NCBI GenBank assembly: GCA_028284385.1
Contig: JANQRT010000073.1
Span: forward strand, 1-64,000
Source of the DNA: Opitutaceae bacterium
Lineage (GTDB): Bacteria; Verrucomicrobiota; Verrucomicrobiia; Opitutales; Opitutaceae
DNA length: 64,000 nucleotides
Direction of reading: 5' to 3'
Shown here one piece after another: positions 1 through 7,706 of the stretch. A program made the position numbers and the translations under genes. Below the pieces are notes generated by a model. The model ran no database searches. It was not told where the DNA came from and saw only the letters and a program-made list of their open reading frames with translations. Each line of letters starts with the position of its first letter. Position 1 is the stretch's first letter.

Positions 1-1
1 C

Positions 2-328
2 ATGAACGAGAACGCCCTGAAAATGCTCAGCAAAACGAAGTTTCGCATTGGCATCGATGCCGCCGCCACTTGGGGACCGGCCGGCTCGAACGTCGAAGCG
101 AAAGTCGGATACAAGGCTCCCGTTCTCATCTACAGCGTTACGGAAGGCATTTACGCCGGGGCTACGTTCGAAGGAGGCTTTTTATTGCCAGACCGGAAGT
201 CGAACGCAGCCATGTACGAGGATATCTTCACCACCAATCAAATCCTTTCGGGAGAAGCTGGAGCGCCCCCCGAATATATTCGGCCGCTCATCGAAAAGCT
301 GCAAACCATCGAATCAGAAGAGGAGTAG
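2..328 (+). CDS. SYLF-domain (Ysc84-like) lipid-binding protein, C-terminal part
   Basis: The gene runs in from the left edge, so only about the last 108 residues are visible and the first Met here may be internal. The sequence has the Gly/Ala-rich beta pattern of the SYLF/Ysc84 family: a segment around GIDAAATWGPAG, then APVLIYSVTEGIYAGATFEGG, then a short helical tail with NQILSG and PEYIRPLIEKL. The family binds phosphoinositide-type lipids in eukaryotes. In bacteria these are usually exported proteins of unknown role. A tRNA-Gly gene starts 11 bases after the stop. The family call is from recognisable motifs; function in this organism is unknown. Confidence 0.75.
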   Translation: MNENALKMLSKTKFRIGIDAAATWGPAGSNVEAKVGYKAPVLIYSVTEGIYAGATFEGGFLLPDRKSNAAMYEDIFTTNQILSGEAGAPPEYIRPLIEKLQTIESEEE

Positions 329-338
329 CCGAAATCAA

Positions 339-413
339 GCGGGCGTAGTATAACGGCTATTATGCGAGCTTCCCAAGCTTGAGATCGGGGTTCGATTCCC
401 CGCGCCCGCACCA
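339..413 (+). tRNA. tRNA-Gly (anticodon CCC)
   Basis: A complete cloverleaf can be drawn. The acceptor arms GCGGGCG and CGCCCGC pair fully. The anticodon stem CGAGC/GCTTG (one G-T pair) holds the loop TTCCCAA with anticodon CCC, and the T arm CGGGG-TTCGATT-CCCCG is standard. CCA is encoded (positions 411-413). The gene has no obvious promoter of its own and follows the SYLF gene closely. Confidence 0.95.
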
Positions 414-491
414 GCTCTCTACAGCCAAACTGCAAAACTCTTCGCATTACAAGAACCTCTAGCGAAACAAGCTGTCGAAATAGCTTGAAAC

Positions 492-501
492 TACAATTGT
501 A
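492..501. promoter_or_regulatory. palindrome TACAATTGTA upstream of exbB
   Basis: This is the only clear structure in the 296-base stretch between tRNA-Gly and exbB. It is a perfect 10-base palindrome and shares the core TACA(A/T)TTGTA with the longer perfect inverted repeat before the second tonB gene (2103-2124). A common regulator of the TonB system is a possible reading. A 10-base palindrome alone can arise by chance. Confidence 0.3.
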
Positions 502-709
502 ATCGACAAGGTGGGATTTCAACGCAACCTTTCGAAAGGCACACGAATTAGGCGCTCCGAAACACCAACGCTTGACTCGATTCCGTAAACCCTATTTCAA
601 CCTTTCGCTAGCAGGGAGATCGTTAAGTGACAGGCTCATTTCCGACGTTCCCAATCTCGTTCAAGACAGACTGCCCTGCAGCTCCCACGACAAATACTGA
701 CATACCTCA

Positions 710-1315
710 ATGCAACAACAGCCTTATTTAAACGAAGCGATCCACATTATCGGTTCTGGCGGATGGGTCATGATCCCGCTCTTCCTATTGGGATTCGTGG
801 CGTTTTACGTCGCATCCAGAATGTTCCTGTACTTCAGGCGTGGAAATTTCCGCAAGACGTCGCTGGCTCAATGCGAAGCATGGATAAGAGATCCAGGACA
901 AGCCGAAGGTCAGGTGGGCGAAATTATCCGCTACTCGCAGGATGGAGTCGATTCGCTCAACGACATTCAAAACCGCTTTGCTGAAATCCGCACGGCCGAG
1001 GTTCCACGTCTAAGCCAGAACATCACTTTCCTTACTATCCTAGTAAACGCGGCTCCCTTGCTTGGGCTGCTAGGGACCGTCCTTGGCATGTTGACGACTT
1101 TCTATGGCATTTCCCTTGGTGGTTCCGAAAAGACGACCAACATCGTCGCAAGCGGTATTCATGAGGCCTTGATAACAACGCAAATGGGACTCTGCCTGGC
1201 CATTCCAGGCTATTTCGTTATCTATTTCGTTAAACAGAAGGTGATCGACCTGGAAAGTTTTCTGGTCCGCCTGGAAAGCATAACCCTTCAGGAGTTTCGC
1301 AAGAAATTCGTCTGA
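710..1315 (+). CDS. exbB: ExbB/TolQ-family proton channel protein
   Basis: Inner-membrane channel subunit that, with ExbD and TonB, couples the proton motive force to outer-membrane receptors. At 201 residues it has the family layout: one membrane segment near residues 17-37, a long cytoplasmic stretch, then two segments near 107-130 and 150-175. The typical NAAPLLGLLGTVLGM signature leads the second segment and ITTQMGLCLAIPGYF the third. tonB follows after 27 bases, so the two are probably one operon. No exbD lies next to it, which is unusual and means ExbD is supplied from elsewhere or is not used. MotA/TolQ-type use in another complex is less likely given the tonB neighbours. Confidence 0.9.
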   Translation: MQQQPYLNEAIHIIGSGGWVMIPLFLLGFVAFYVASRMFLYFRRGNFRKTSLAQCEAWIRDPGQAEGQVGEIIRYSQDGVDSLNDIQNRFAEIRTAEVPRLSQNITFLTILVNAAPLLGLLGTVLGMLTTFYGISLGGSEKTTNIVASGIHEALITTQMGLCLAIPGYFVIYFVKQKVIDLESFLVRLESITLQEFRKKFV

Positions 1316-1342
1316 GCCATTTTCACCTTCAGGATATAGACA

Positions 1343-1996
1343 ATGAGTACCAATTACGTCGCTTCCAATCAGAAAGGTAACCTGATTTCCAATTCAGGCC
1401 TCGGGCTGATCATCACCATCGGTATCTTCATCATTCTTCCAGCCATGCACATTCTGGGGAATATCGATGATATCGGAAACAAAATCAAAACGGTCGACAA
1501 CAGCGAACAGCCTCCTCCTCCTCCCCCGGAAGATCTTCCGCCTCCCCCGGATTCCAAAGAGGATCTTGAGAAGCCAGACATGGAGGAGCCCCCACCACCC
1601 ATGAGCCTTACACAGCTCGAAATGGCCCTTAATCCAGGATCGGGCAACGCAATGGGCGACTTCGGATTCAATGACTTCGATACAGGCATCGACGCCTTGG
1701 AGGGCATGCAGATCTTCGAGCTGGGCGATCTCGACAAACACCCTCGCCCTCTCTTCCAGGTAAAAGCCAATTACCCCTACTCTCTCAAGCAGGCTCAAAT
1801 TGCAGGCTGGGTGCAACTGGAGTGGATTATTGACGCCAATGGCAAGGTACTCCGTCCCCGAGCTATCAAGTCGTCTCACCGCGAATTTGAACAGCCTGCC
1901 ATCGAATCGATCATGAGATCAAAATGGCAGCCGGGCAAGAAAGACGGCCAGAATGTAAATGTACGCGTTAGACAGCGTATGGATTTCACTCCATAG
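1343..1996 (+). CDS. tonB: TonB-family energy transducer (first tandem copy)
   Basis: Periplasm-spanning protein that passes energy to outer-membrane receptors. An N-terminal signal anchor lies near residues 20-38. A proline-rich spacer (about 54-88, with runs of P broken by E/D) follows. A TonB C-terminal domain occupies about 130-217, with YPYSLKQAQIAGWVQLEWIIDANGKV, a hydrophobic strand and RSKWQPGKKDGQNV near the end. The next gene codes for a close paralogue of the same length. It follows exbB after 27 bases and is followed by an intrinsic terminator, so exbB-tonB form one unit. Confidence 0.9.
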   Translation: MSTNYVASNQKGNLISNSGLGLIITIGIFIILPAMHILGNIDDIGNKIKTVDNSEQPPPPPPEDLPPPPDSKEDLEKPDMEEPPPPMSLTQLEMALNPGSGNAMGDFGFNDFDTGIDALEGMQIFELGDLDKHPRPLFQVKANYPYSLKQAQIAGWVQLEWIIDANGKVLRPRAIKSSHREFEQPAIESIMRSKWQPGKKDGQNVNVRVRQRMDFTP

Positions 1997-2026
1997 CGGC
2001 TAAGCTAGTCTTCCTAATTTTTCCAA

Positions 2027-2056
2027 GCGAGCTTCCTTTCTGGAGCTCGCTTTTTT
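2027..2056 (+). terminator. intrinsic terminator after exbB-tonB
   Basis: A stem GCGAGCT/AGCTCGC with a 10-base loop is followed directly by six T. It lies 31 bases after the first tonB stop and separates that operon from the second tonB copy. Confidence 0.85.
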
Positions 2057-2102
2057 GCACCCGAATTCCTGTAGATGAATTTATTACTTGCAAAACTCAT
2101 TT

Positions 2103-2124
2103 AATTCCTACATTTGTAGGAATT
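2103..2124. promoter_or_regulatory. perfect inverted repeat, candidate operator of second tonB
   Basis: The arms AATTCCTACA and TGTAGGAATT are perfect 10-base inverses separated by TT. There is no T-run after it, and it lies 51 bases before the second tonB, which suits an operator better than a terminator. The inner core TACATTTGTA resembles the palindrome TACAATTGTA before exbB (492-501). A degenerate half with AATTCCTGTA lies about 40 bases upstream (near 2065). The regulator is unknown. Confidence 0.55.
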
Positions 2125-2174
2125 AGCCTGGCAGGCTTAAGTGTGTGTGATAAATCTCAATACGTGGAAATAAA

Positions 2175-2828
2175 ATGAGCAGCCATTACGTGTCCTCAAA
2201 TCAGAGGGGAAATCTCTTCACCAACTCTTCTCTTGGTCTTAGTATTACCTTGGCCATCATCATCATTCTTCCAGGAATGCATATCCTTGGAAATATCGGC
2301 CCCATTGGAAACCCAGTGAAAACGGAAGAGGCAGCAGTAACGCCTCCGCCTCCTCCGGATGAACCACCCAAAGTAGAAGAGGAGAAAAAAGAATTGGAAA
2401 AACCGGAGGACTTAAAAGAACCTCCACCCGAATTGTCGCTGATTGAAATTGAAAAGGCTATTCAGGTCGGCAATGGAAACGCTATGGGAGATTATAGTTT
2501 AAGGCACTATGATCATGGGATAAAAGGAGAGGACATCGAAAATATCCTTGAATGGGACGACCTCGATAAGAAACCGAAACCGCTGTTCGAAGTCAGACCC
2601 AATTACCCCTACTCGCTGAGGCAGGCTCAAATTAAAGGCTATGCCATCGTCGAATGGATTATCGATTCCAATGGAAAGGTTCTAAGGGCAAAGTGCGTCA
2701 AAGCTTCGCATCCCGAATTCGCTCAACCAGCCATCGAGGCAGTCATGCGTTCTAAATTCACTCCAGGCCGCAAGAATGGCGAGAATGTATCCGTACGAGT
2801 GCGACGAACCTACGATTTCAGTCCGTGA
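2175..2828 (+). CDS. TonB-family energy transducer (second tandem copy)
   Basis: Same length (217 residues) and plan as the gene before it: N-terminal membrane anchor near 20-38, a Pro/Glu/Lys spacer (about 53-85), and the TonB C-terminal domain with NYPYSLRQAQIKGYAIVEW and RSKFTPGRKNGENV. The two are recent-looking tandem duplicates along most of their length. The spacer has diverged most: this copy is richer in Lys/Glu and poorer in Pro. It has its own upstream inverted repeat and its own terminator, so it is likely expressed separately and may serve a different set of receptors. Confidence 0.9.
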   Translation: MSSHYVSSNQRGNLFTNSSLGLSITLAIIIILPGMHILGNIGPIGNPVKTEEAAVTPPPPPDEPPKVEEEKKELEKPEDLKEPPPELSLIEIEKAIQVGNGNAMGDYSLRHYDHGIKGEDIENILEWDDLDKKPKPLFEVRPNYPYSLRQAQIKGYAIVEWIIDSNGKVLRAKCVKASHPEFAQPAIEAVMRSKFTPGRKNGENVSVRVRRTYDFSP

Positions 2829-2918
2829 TGTGAGATAGAGGAAGTCCCAAGACTCGCTAATAACTCTGGCCTACTTCGATCCCCTCCTTATCGGGAAATC
2901 CAGCTTGTTCATCGTGGC

Positions 2919-2944
2919 CTTGCCAAAGACAGGCAAGTTGTTTT
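2919..2944 (+). terminator. probable terminator after second tonB
   Basis: The hairpin CTTGCC-AAAGACA-GGCAAG is followed by TTGTTTT. It sits between the second tonB gene and tRNA-Ser. The stem is only six base pairs, so strength is uncertain. Confidence 0.55.
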
Positions 2945-2962
2945 CATGACAGGCGATTCCAT

Positions 2963-3054
<92 letters not shown>

Positions 3055-3098
3055 CCGGAGAGGATGATAGGAGTGGATTAGGATCTTCCAAGCGTCGA

Positions 3099-3399
3099 AT
3101 GCCCCGAGCCTGTCGAGGGGCTATTATTTGTTTATATTCTCGTTTGCTCGAATGGGTCTTTCTATATCGGGATGACGAACGACCTACTCAAAAGACTTGA
3201 AAGACATCAGGCTGGAGCTGGAGCTCGGCACACACGACTTGCTAGGACCTTTCGGCCAGTTTATATCGAAGGACCCTTAGAAGCAGCGAAAGCTGCAAAG
3301 CGAGAGCGACAGCTCAAAGGATGGTCTCGCAGCAAGAAGACTGCACTGATCAAAGGTGATCTAGAAAAACTGAGGGATCTAAGTCGATCCAAGGACTAG
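3099..3399 (+). pseudogene. GIY-YIG nuclease-like gene with apparent 1-base frameshift near its start
   Basis: The reading frame ending at 3399 encodes a whole small GIY-YIG domain: VYI at about 3133-3141, YIG at about 3163-3171, then MTNDLLKRLERHQ and KRERQLKGWSRSKK. This is the compact UPF0213-like type of about 95 residues. No ATG, GTG or TTG lies in frame between the upstream stop at 3079 and the YIG motif. An ATG at 3099 is one base out of frame: it is followed by four C, and with three C it would read MPEPVEGLLFVYILVCSNG, a beginning common in this family. Either the gene is broken, uses the internal Met at 3172 (losing the first half of the active site), or the C-run is misread. It lies 46 bases after tRNA-Ser. 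Confidence 0.7.
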
Positions 3400-3480
3400 A
3401 CTCGTTTCGACGCGCTGCGAACTACGTTCTTCGCTTGCTCATGGCAGGCTAGTTTGGATATCTTGATGAGAAAATTTCCT

Positions 3481-4119
3481 ATGAAACACAAACGCGCCCT
3501 TATCTTTCTCGCCTTCTTTGGACTGTTCTCGTCGTCCCTCATAGCCGAAGAAGCTGACTCGAACTTCGAAACCATTTTCGACGGCGTTTCCTTCAAGGGC
3601 TGGCTTAAGGCCGAAGAGAACCCCGATACATGGAAAATAGAAGACAACGCCTTTGTAACAAGAGGGCCAAGAAGTCATTTGTTTTTCGATACAAAAGGAA
3701 AGCCTCTAAAAAACTTTCACTTGAAAATGGATGTCATGACGGAGCCCAACTCGAATGGCGGGATTTTCTTTCACACGAAGTATCAGCCGGAAGGCTGGCC
3801 CTATTTCGGCTTCGAAAGCCAGGTAAACGTTAGTCAGAGGGACTGGCGAAAAACGGGTAGCATTTATGCGGTTGCTGACGTTGGATACACCCCCACTAAG
3901 GACAATAAATGGTGGAGCCAGGAAATCATCGTCGAAGGCAAGAAGGTTACCGTGAAGGTAGACGGAGTCGTTGTAGTCGAGTACAACCAACCGCCGGGAG
4001 CCGTAGCTGGCGATCGCTTTAAACGGGTCTTTAACCAAGGAACCATCGCCTTGCAGGCCCACGATCCCGGTAGCGTCGTCCACTATCGAAATATCCAGCT
4101 GAAAAGGCTTTCGGATTGA
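3481..4119 (+). CDS. DUF1080 (3-keto-disaccharide hydrolase-like) secreted protein
   Basis: I place the start at 3481 because MKHKRALIFLAFFGLFSSSLIAEE is then a clean signal peptide; an in-frame ATG also lies 27 bases upstream. The mature part is a DUF1080 jelly-roll of about 190 residues, with the hallmark FDGVSFKGW near the N-terminus, NGGIFFHTKY in the middle and GTIALQAHDPGSVVHYRNIQLK at the end. Members bind or hydrolyse 3-keto-glycosides or other sugars outside the cytoplasm and are abundant in Verrucomicrobiota and Planctomycetota. It stands alone, convergent with tsf across a bidirectional terminator. The substrate cannot be read from sequence. Confidence 0.85.
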   Translation: MKHKRALIFLAFFGLFSSSLIAEEADSNFETIFDGVSFKGWLKAEENPDTWKIEDNAFVTRGPRSHLFFDTKGKPLKNFHLKMDVMTEPNSNGGIFFHTKYQPEGWPYFGFESQVNVSQRDWRKTGSIYAVADVGYTPTKDNKWWSQEIIVEGKKVTVKVDGVVVVEYNQPPGAVAGDRFKRVFNQGTIALQAHDPGSVVHYRNIQLKRLSD

Positions 4120-4157
4120 TTCGACTACTAGCGTTCGACGTAATTGGTTTTCAACAC

Positions 4158-4188
4158 AAAAAAGGCGGTCTTATTGACCGCCTTTAAA
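4158..4188. terminator. bidirectional intrinsic terminator
   Basis: A perfect stem AAAGGCGGTC/GACCGCCTTT with loop TTATT has A-runs on one side and T-runs on the other. It serves both the DUF1080 gene and the convergent rpsB-tsf operon. Confidence 0.9.
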
Positions 4189-4207
4189 ATTCGTATTTGA
4201 AAGTCAA

Positions 4208-4813
4208 CTACTCTTCGGTGTCTTCCCCAATCTGGTAGCGAACGAATCGATTGACCTGCATATTTTCGCCAAGCTTGGAAATCTGCTCGGTGAGAACCTC
4301 CTGAACCGTTTGATCCGGATTCTTGACGAACGGTTGCTCGAGCAGGCAGGCCGTCGAGTAGTACTTGTTTAGCTTGCCTTCGATGATCTTCTGTACGGCC
4401 GCAGGCGGCTTTCCTTCGGCTTGAGCGGCGGCGATTTCCCGTTCCTTCTCGATCAGCGACTCGGGGACGTCGTCACGACTAACACAGACCGGATTAGCGG
4501 CAGCCACATGTAGGCAGATATCTTTTACCAAAGCCTTGAAGTCGTCCGTTTTGGCAACGAAATCCGTTTCGCAGTTAACCTCGACGAGAACACCCACTTT
4601 TCCACCAAGGTGAATATAAGACTCGATAAGCCCTTCGGAAGTAGCTCGTCCTGCCTTTTTCGAAGCGGAAGCGATTCCTTTCTTTCGCAGAATGGTAACG
4701 GCCTGCTCAAGATCGCCTTCAGCCTCTACCAGGGCCTTTTTGCAATCCATCAAACCAGCTCCCGTTTGCTCACGGAGCTCGCCAACTTGTTTCGCGGTAA
4801 TTTGTACGCTCAT
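4208..4813 (-). CDS. tsf: translation elongation factor Ts
   Basis: Nucleotide exchange factor for EF-Tu. The N-terminal UBA-like domain with LREQTGAGLMDCKKALVEAEGDLEQAV is followed by ILRKKGIASASKKAGR. The core dimerisation region includes the conserved NCETDFVAKTDDFK. At 201 residues it is the short form of EF-Ts (as in Thermus and plastid-like types), shorter than the roughly 280-residue E. coli protein. It follows rpsB by 37 bases on the same strand, the standard rpsB-tsf operon, and ends at the bidirectional terminator. Confidence 0.97.
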   Translation of the reverse strand: MSVQITAKQVGELREQTGAGLMDCKKALVEAEGDLEQAVTILRKKGIASASKKAGRATSEGLIESYIHLGGKVGVLVEVNCETDFVAKTDDFKALVKDICLHVAAANPVCVSRDDVPESLIEKEREIAAAQAEGKPPAAVQKIIEGKLNKYYSTACLLEQPFVKNPDQTVQEVLTEQISKLGENMQVNRFVRYQIGEDTEE

Positions 4814-4850
4814 TGTTTGTTTAAATCAAAATAGGTCTAGAGCCTGGCCT

Positions 4851-5789
4851 TTAGCTCGCTGGCTTTTCTTCTTCCTTCTCGGATTCGCTTGCAGAGTCCT
4901 CGGGAGCGGCGGCAGGCTCTTCCACTTCCTCAGCTGCTGGCTCTTCTTCCGCTGCTGTAGCCGTTGGAGCGGGAATTGGAGCAGGCACGGAGGCGGGCTC
5001 CTCGCTTTCCTCCGCGGGAGATTCTTCGGTCTCTGCCTCGGCTGCAACCATCTCCTGCCCAGCTGCGCCAGCCTCTTGCTGGGCTCCTGCATTCTGCAGA
5101 CGAGCTTCACGCTGGGATAAGCCAGACTGAATGGCTTCGACCAGAGACTCGACGATGATGCGTATCGATTTTACGGCATCGTCATTTCCTGGAATGGCTA
5201 TGTCGGCCACAGCAGGATCCGAATTCGAGTCAACCAAAGCGATAACCGGGATCTTGCAGCGACGCGCTTCCGCCACAGCGATGTCCTCGTAATTCACATC
5301 CACAACAAACATCGCATTGGGCAGCTTATCCATTTTTACGATACCCTCGAAATTGCGATGCATACGCTCCATCTCGCGACGGATGGCTGAGCCTTCCTTC
5401 TTCGGCAATTTCGCTAGACTCCCGTCGGCCTCCATCTTCTGGTACTTCTTGTACTTGGTGATGCTGCCCGTGATCGTCTGCCAATTGGTCAACGTACCAC
5501 CAAGCCAGCGGTTGGCGCAGAAAGGCATACCGGTATTGCCAGCCGCCTCGCGAACCACTTCCTGGGCCTGACGCTTAGTGCCAACCAGAAGGACCTCGCC
5601 TCCATTGCTGACAATTTCTTCAACAAAATCGTAGGCCTTTTGCAGGCCTTCATAGCTCTTAGCTAGATCGATGATCGAGATCCCTTGACGGTGATCGAAT
5701 ATGAAGTCCTTCGACTTCGGGTTCCAACGCTTGACCTGATGACCGAAATGGACGCCAGCATCGAGAAGATCGGTGAGCTCTACATTCAT
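4851..5789 (-). CDS. rpsB: 30S ribosomal protein S2 with acidic Ala-rich C-terminal extension
   Basis: Core S2 occupies about residues 1-235, with LLDAGVHFGHQVKRWNPKSKDFIF near the start, the NRWLGGTLTNW segment, PNAMFVVDVNYEDIAVAEARR and IPGNDDAVKSIR. After that comes an unusual tail of about 75 residues made almost only of Ala, Glu, Pro and Ser, likely disordered. S2 tails vary between phyla, and similar acidic tails occur in other bacteria. A short GC stem followed by a T-run lies just before the start codon. tsf follows, so the two are co-transcribed. Confidence 0.97.
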   Translation of the reverse strand: MNVELTDLLDAGVHFGHQVKRWNPKSKDFIFDHRQGISIIDLAKSYEGLQKAYDFVEEIVSNGGEVLLVGTKRQAQEVVREAAGNTGMPFCANRWLGGTLTNWQTITGSITKYKKYQKMEADGSLAKLPKKEGSAIRREMERMHRNFEGIVKMDKLPNAMFVVDVNYEDIAVAEARRCKIPVIALVDSNSDPAVADIAIPGNDDAVKSIRIIVESLVEAIQSGLSQREARLQNAGAQQEAGAAGQEMVAAEAETEESPAEESEEPASVPAPIPAPTATAAEEEPAAEEVEEPAAAPEDSASESEKEEEKPAS

Positions 5790-5959
5790 GTCTGATAAAA
5801 ACGCCTTTGTAGGCGCAGGCAGAAAAGGACTGCCTTACATTTCAATTTGAGGGTTAATGTTTTATGGAAAAATTTGGAAAAGCGACAAACGTAGGCTTCG
5901 CCCCCTTCTTGGCAAGGAGTATTTTGTCACAATTTGCCAAAAAATTGGCTTAAATGGCA

Positions 5960-5989
5960 TTGACATGATGCCTAGATTTTCAATTCTAC
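5960..5989 (+). promoter_or_regulatory. candidate promoter of tRNA-Met
   Basis: A perfect -35 hexamer TTGACA is followed after 18 bases by TTCTAC, a weak -10. It lies about 47 bases before the tRNA. The spacing fits, but the -10 match is poor. Confidence 0.35.
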
Positions 5990-6035
5990 GCCACTCTCTC
6001 GGATTCACCAGATTTCGAGAGCGATTTCAAAGCAT

Positions 6036-6104
<69 letters not shown>

Positions 6105-6112
<8 letters not shown>

Positions 6113-6154
6113 ATGAAGGCCCAATGCCCAAAGCGTTGGGCCTTCGCCATTTAT
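6105..6154 (+). repeat. tRNA-Met 3' end and flank, copy A of a 50-base repeat
   Basis: From the last bases of the acceptor stem through the hairpin to CCATTTAT, this segment matches 25422-25472 at roughly 45 of 51 positions by eye. The first 16 bases (TGCACCCAATGAAGGC) are identical and include the tRNA CCA end. See the finding on a possible 19-kb insertion. Confidence 0.75.
6115..6145 (+). terminator. hairpin downstream of tRNA-Met
   Basis: A perfect 10-base stem GAAGGCCCAA/TTGGGCCTTC with an 11-base loop begins two bases after the CCA. The T-run after it is weak (CGCCATTTAT). It probably ends or processes the tRNA transcript. Confidence 0.6.
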
Positions 6155-6457
6155 CAGACTGTCAGTGACTTGCGCAATGCATGCTCGCTCCGAAGCGGTT
6201 GTCGGCAGCGAATCGAGGGATTCTCAGAACAGATGAAACATTCTGAAATATCGCCGAATTCACCGAACAGAAGACGTAGTTTTGGCCGTAGTAAAACGCC
6301 CCAGCGGACGCTGATAAACCGGATCCAGCAGGAAGAAGAGTCTGACTCAATTCGGGGCCGAAATGCCTGCTGTGCCGCGAGGACCAACAAGCTGCGGCAG
6401 GAAAATTGAGCAAACCTAGTCTATCGATTTCAACGCGCTAGCGTAAGAAATGGTCTT
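6155..6457. other. intergenic stretch without recognisable gene
   Basis: Between the tRNA-Met hairpin and the convergent AraC gene I see no convincing coding sequence, repeat or RNA. Open frames here are short and show no family signature. Confidence 0.5.
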
Positions 6458-7342
6458 TTAAGTTAAGGACTGACGTGGACCTTTCCCATATGCCTCTTTG
6501 TAGACACGATAGAACTGAGCGTAGCTTCCAAAACCTGCAGCTAAAGCCGCATCCAGTATGGAACAGCCCCCTGAGAGCCGATAGCTCTCCCAGAATCTTC
6601 CAAGTCGAATCGAGTTTCGATAACGCGAGAGAGACACGCCAATTTCTCGCCGAAACCTCCGACTCAAGTAACTGGGGCTCACCTCGGCGACTTTGGCCAG
6701 GCTCTCTAAATCATCTTTCACGCCCGTTTGCTGCATCCGCTCTAAAGTGTATTGAACTGCTGGATGCAATTCGACTTTGCGACCGCTTCCCTTGTGTCCC
6801 AACTGAGCTCGCCACGCCGCTAGCAGAAGTTGACGCAATCCAGCGTTAAGCCAATCCGGATCGTTATGGGCAAACCGGAATCCCTCGCTCAGCCCGAATC
6901 CCGCTTCGCGATTCAGTATATCGGGGTCAAGCCCTTCCTCCACAAGCTGCTCCATGTGCGTTCGCAGCTTGTCAAAGTCTTCCGGCTTCAACTCCGTATG
7001 CAGAATGCCAGGCGTTGAAAATTCGCTGCCTCTGAGCGGCAGATAGCAGTCTCCCCTGCAGGCCGATTCTAGAAGGCGAGGCGTGAACACCGCCACATAG
7101 TAGGCAGCGTCCGTAGTACGATCGATTAATTGGTGCACTTGAGACGGAAAGAACCAGAGCAACGAACCTTTGGGAAAACGATAACTCTGCCCTTCATGTA
7201 CGTATATGACCTCGCCGCGGACCACCAGATTCAGCTCAAGTTCGACGTGACGGTGCGGACGCAGTACCGGCGGATTGCGTACCGATTCTGCAAGAAACAG
7301 AAAACCGTCATAAGCATCTCCTATCCGTAAATCTTCCAGCAT
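6458..7342 (-). CDS. AraC-family transcriptional regulator with cupin sensor domain
   Basis: The N-terminal half is a cupin-type sugar sensor, with RPHRHVELELNLVVRGEVIYVHEGQSYRF and SLLWFFPSQVHQL. The C-terminal 100 residues are the two-helix-turn-helix AraC domain, with LESLAKVAEVSPSYLSRRFRREIGVSLSRYRN and ILDAALAAGFGSYAQFYRVYKEAYGKGPRQ. Length 294 is normal for the family. It is transcribed away from the triple-fusion oxygenase operon, with 364 bases between the start codons, so that operon is its likely target. The ligand is unknown; a sugar or cyclitol would fit the neighbours. Confidence 0.9.
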   Translation of the reverse strand: MLEDLRIGDAYDGFLFLAESVRNPPVLRPHRHVELELNLVVRGEVIYVHEGQSYRFPKGSLLWFFPSQVHQLIDRTTDAAYYVAVFTPRLLESACRGDCYLPLRGSEFSTPGILHTELKPEDFDKLRTHMEQLVEEGLDPDILNREAGFGLSEGFRFAHNDPDWLNAGLRQLLLAAWRAQLGHKGSGRKVELHPAVQYTLERMQQTGVKDDLESLAKVAEVSPSYLSRRFRREIGVSLSRYRNSIRLGRFWESYRLSGGCSILDAALAAGFGSYAQFYRVYKEAYGKGPRQSLT

Positions 7343-7706
7343 GAGAATAAGCGGCTCTTAGAGTCGATCCAAACTTTATACGGCGTTCTGCCAATAGAAA
7401 AGCAATTCCGAGCAGCTCACTATCAGCTGCCAGAAAACACGGAAACATGGCCGCAGCACTGCAGGTGTCGCAACATAAACAAACAGCCCTCTCGTGGTGC
7501 GGGAAATCGCTACCGGTTCCTAGCGACGAATCCTCCCAGCTTCGGTAGGCCAAAACGACGATTCCAAATCGCCGTCTGCGGCGATGAAAAAGACATCGAC
7601 GGAGCTCTGTGCAAATTTTGCAAACTCTTGTACGAACAGCGAGAAGACAAGAGCCGCTAATTAGAGTGATTATGTAAGCTCATCACACTAGCCCCAACAT
7701 CTCAAC
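7343..7706. promoter_or_regulatory. divergent control region between araC-type gene and oxygenase operon
   Basis: No gene is visible. It must hold promoters for both directions. The clearest structure is an inverted repeat ATCGCCG-TCTG-CGGCGAT at 7568-7585. GCAAATTTTGC-like near-palindromic sequence follows about 25 bases later. Either may be a regulator site. No strong -35/-10 pair stands out. Confidence 0.45.

Noticed and set aside
5802..5815. Stem CGCC/GGCG followed by a T-run on the minus strand just before rpsB
   Set aside because: Only four base pairs; too weak to call an attenuator or an S2-binding leader from this alone.
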